A DNA stretch of 7,308 nt from Clostridia bacterium. GTDB taxonomy: Bacteria > Bacillota > DULZ01. This document shows, piece after piece, positions 6,107 through 7,308 of the stretch (position 1 is the stretch's first letter; each line of letters opens with the position of its first letter). The notes below the pieces were generated by a model. It was not told the DNA's origin. It did no database searches and was given only the letters and a program-made list of their open reading frames with translations. The DNA lies in NCBI GenBank assembly GCA_012520135.1, contig JAAYOX010000450.1, forward strand, positions 1 to 7,308, in the 5' to 3' direction. The translations under genes and the position numbers were made by a program.

Positions 6107-6550
6107 GTGGCCAAGGAAGTTTTTAAAGCAAAGGTTAGTTGGGACAAAAAAAGTGTAGCCTGTACAGCCGAGGCAAGGGGTATGCATGTTAAAATTGATG
6201 AGCCGGAGTCCCTGGGCGGAACGGACACCGGCATGAATCCGGTGGAGCTGTTATTGTCCGCCCTTGGCGGCTGTGTCACCATCAGCCTGCTGGTTTTTGC
6301 TCCTAAATTTGATGTTAACATTCAAGACTGTTATGTGACTTTGGAAGGGGATCTGGATCCCGACGGTTTCTTGGGGAAAAATCCCGCTGTCCGCAAGGGT
6401 TTTTCCCATATCCGTTTTACTATCCATCTTAAAACGGATTCCCCTCGGGAAAACGTTCAGAAATTATATGACCATTTTGAGAAAAACTGTCCGGTGGCAG
6501 ATACGCTGCAGGGGGTACCTATTTCCGGCGTTTATCAATTGAATTCTTAA
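6107..6550 (+). CDS. OsmC/Ohr family peroxidase-like protein
   Basis: This 147-residue protein starts at GTG 6107. Members of the family use a reactive cysteine pair to reduce organic hydroperoxides, usually in the cytoplasm with a dithiol donor. The signature is present: GMNPVELLLSALGGC, with the first cysteine at 56, and NCPVADTL, with the second at 128. E47 stands in the helix before the first cysteine, as in active members. The length is normal for the family and the frame is intact. It resembles the general OsmC/YhfA-like branch more than classical Ohr, so the true substrate is open. It stands 100 bases after the lipoprotein gene without a clear promoter, and is closed by a strong terminator, so it is transcribed alone or by read-through. 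Base use is more GC-rich than in the peptidase/PIN cassette, consistent with native chromosome. Confidence 0.9.
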   Translation: MAKEVFKAKVSWDKKSVACTAEARGMHVKIDEPESLGGTDTGMNPVELLLSALGGCVTISLLVFAPKFDVNIQDCYVTLEGDLDPDGFLGKNPAVRKGFSHIRFTIHLKTDSPRENVQKLYDHFEKNCPVADTLQGVPISGVYQLNS

Positions 6551-6560
6551 TTTCAAAGGG

Positions 6561-6599
6561 TGAGCATTTCCGTTAAACAGGAAGTGCTCATAATTTTTT
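6561..6599 (+). terminator. Intrinsic terminator after the OsmC-family gene
   Basis: An 11-bp stem (TGAGCATTTCC at 6561-6571 with GGAAGTGCTCA at 6580-6590, one T-G pair) encloses an 8-base loop and is followed by TAATTTTTT. It starts 10 bases after the stop codon. Confidence 0.9.
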
Positions 6600-6651
6600 G
6601 TTGAGATAGCCTTGCGTCAAGGGTCATTGCCATATATCCGCTGAAAATTGC

Positions 6652-6680
6652 TTGACAATTCAATTAGCCTATGATAATTG
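6652..6680 (+). promoter_or_regulatory. Sigma-A-type promoter for the AlkD-type gene
   Basis: A perfect TTGACA -35 at 6652-6657 precedes TAATTG (6675-6680, 17-base spacer) or the overlapping GATAAT (6673-6678, 15-base spacer). It lies just after the preceding terminator and leaves a leader of about 95 bases before the ATG at 6780. I see no attenuator or known riboswitch in that leader. Confidence 0.65.
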
Positions 6681-6681
6681 A
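6660..6681. repeat. Inverted repeat over the promoter spacer and -10, possible operator
   Basis: TCAATTA, 8 bases, TAATTGA form a 7-bp inverted repeat covering the spacer and -10. A further AATTG-N5-CAATT pair (6646-6660) surrounds the -35. Four AATTG/CAATT copies in 35 bases around a promoter suggest a repressor site, though AT-rich DNA yields such repeats easily. Confidence 0.35.
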
Positions 6682-6779
6682 TTAGAAAAAGAACCATCTT
6701 GGCTAAAGAAATTGAAGCTAAAGGATGTAGGCTCACAACAAGGGACTAGATTTTTGGACAGATAACTGAGGTGAATGTG

Positions 6780-7308
6780 ATGGATAAAGTCCAGCAAATT
6801 AAAGAAGAGTTGAGCCGGTTCAGCGACCCGGAAAAAAAGGAATTCTTTCCAAGGTTTTTTAAGACGGCCCCGGGAGGTTACGGAGAGGGAGACTTGTTCA
6901 TGGGGGTTACGGTGCCTCACCAGCGGAAAATCGCCAAGCAGTATTACCGGCAGATTTCTCTGGCTGAAACGGAAAAACTACTGCAGGATCCGTTCCACGA
7001 ATGCAGGCTGACGGCACTTTTTATCCTAGCGAACAAGTATGAGAGAAGCAAGGACCAGGCCGAAAAGGAAGAGATTATCCAATGCTATTTAAACAATTTA
7101 TCCTTTGTCAACAACTGGGATCTGGTGGATTCCTCGGCCTATAAGCTCCTTGGTCCTCACTTGGAAAACTCAGACCGGCAGTTGCTCTATGAACTGGCAG
7201 AAGCACCGGATCTTTGGAAGCAGCGGATCGCTATTATTGCCACTCTTCATTTTATCAGAAACAATGACTTCGACGATACGCTCAGGATCGCTGAGAAACT
7301 GTTGGATC
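6780..7308 (+). CDS. alkD: AlkD-type DNA alkylation repair glycosylase (3' end beyond window)
   Basis: The gene starts at ATG 6780, 5 bases after GAGGTGA, and runs 176 codons to the window edge without a stop; complete family members are about 220-240 residues. AlkD proteins are HEAT-like repeat glycosylases that remove 3-methyladenine and 7-methylguanine from DNA. Recognisable pieces are the N-terminal region with GVTVPHQRKIAKQY (residues 42-55), the active-site segment FVNNWDLVDSS (109-119) and LWKQRIAIIATLHFIRNNDF (145-164). W113 and D117 correspond to the Trp and catalytic Asp (W109, D113) of Bacillus cereus AlkD, and R149 to its conserved Arg148. All are present, so activity is expected. 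It has its own promoter and follows a terminator, so it is not part of the OsmC transcript. The final aromatic DNA-contact residues lie outside the window. Confidence 0.9.
   Translation, partial: MDKVQQIKEELSRFSDPEKKEFFPRFFKTAPGGYGEGDLFMGVTVPHQRKIAKQYYRQISLAETEKLLQDPFHECRLTALFILANKYERSKDQAEKEEIIQCYLNNLSFVNNWDLVDSSAYKLLGPHLENSDRQLLYELAEAPDLWKQRIAIIATLHFIRNNDFDDTLRIAEKLLD

Noticed and set aside
1..7308. CRISPR array, tRNA, rRNA or known riboswitch
   Set aside because: No regularly spaced repeats, cloverleaf or conserved RNA core was seen on either strand.

Overview
The window looks like chromosomal DNA of a low- to mid-GC Gram-positive anaerobe, probably a clostridial or Peptococcaceae-type Firmicute. 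The reasons are strong AGGAGG-type ribosome binding sites, several TTG/GTG starts, a lipobox lipoprotein, and an IS1182-type transposase relic of a sort common in those genomes. No rRNA, tRNA or species marker is present, so the placement is an inference.

Layout. Positions 1-68 hold the tail of an unidentified upstream gene. Positions 124-993 encode a beta-rich protein with no export signal, possibly 5'-truncated. Positions 1138-2838 form an accessory cassette: an extended -10 promoter drives an Xre/ImmA-IrrE zinc peptidase gene, which overlaps by 11 bases a gene for a DUF4411-type PIN-like protein. This is a toxin-antitoxin style pair. Positions 2953-3399 are the left end of an IS1182-family insertion sequence, with its own intrinsic terminator and a transposase gene broken by two opposite one-base frameshifts and truncated. 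Positions 3400-3613 are a junction with a possible small gene remnant and a hairpin.

Positions 3614-6006 form a likely operon for an envelope system: a small multi-spanning membrane protein, a doubtful 58-residue ORF, a second four-helix membrane protein, and a large lipoprotein whose start overlaps the preceding gene. The lipoprotein and the 124-993 protein share a gapless stretch and the same order of segments. They may be distant paralogues from one envelope locus that the toxin-antitoxin cassette and IS relic have since interrupted.

Positions 6107-6550 encode an OsmC-family peroxidase-like protein, closed by a clear intrinsic terminator (6561-6599). After a strong TTGACA promoter with an overlapping inverted repeat, a gene for an AlkD-type DNA alkylation repair glycosylase starts at 6780 and runs off the window. 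The right end is therefore stress and repair housekeeping, and the middle is accessory DNA.
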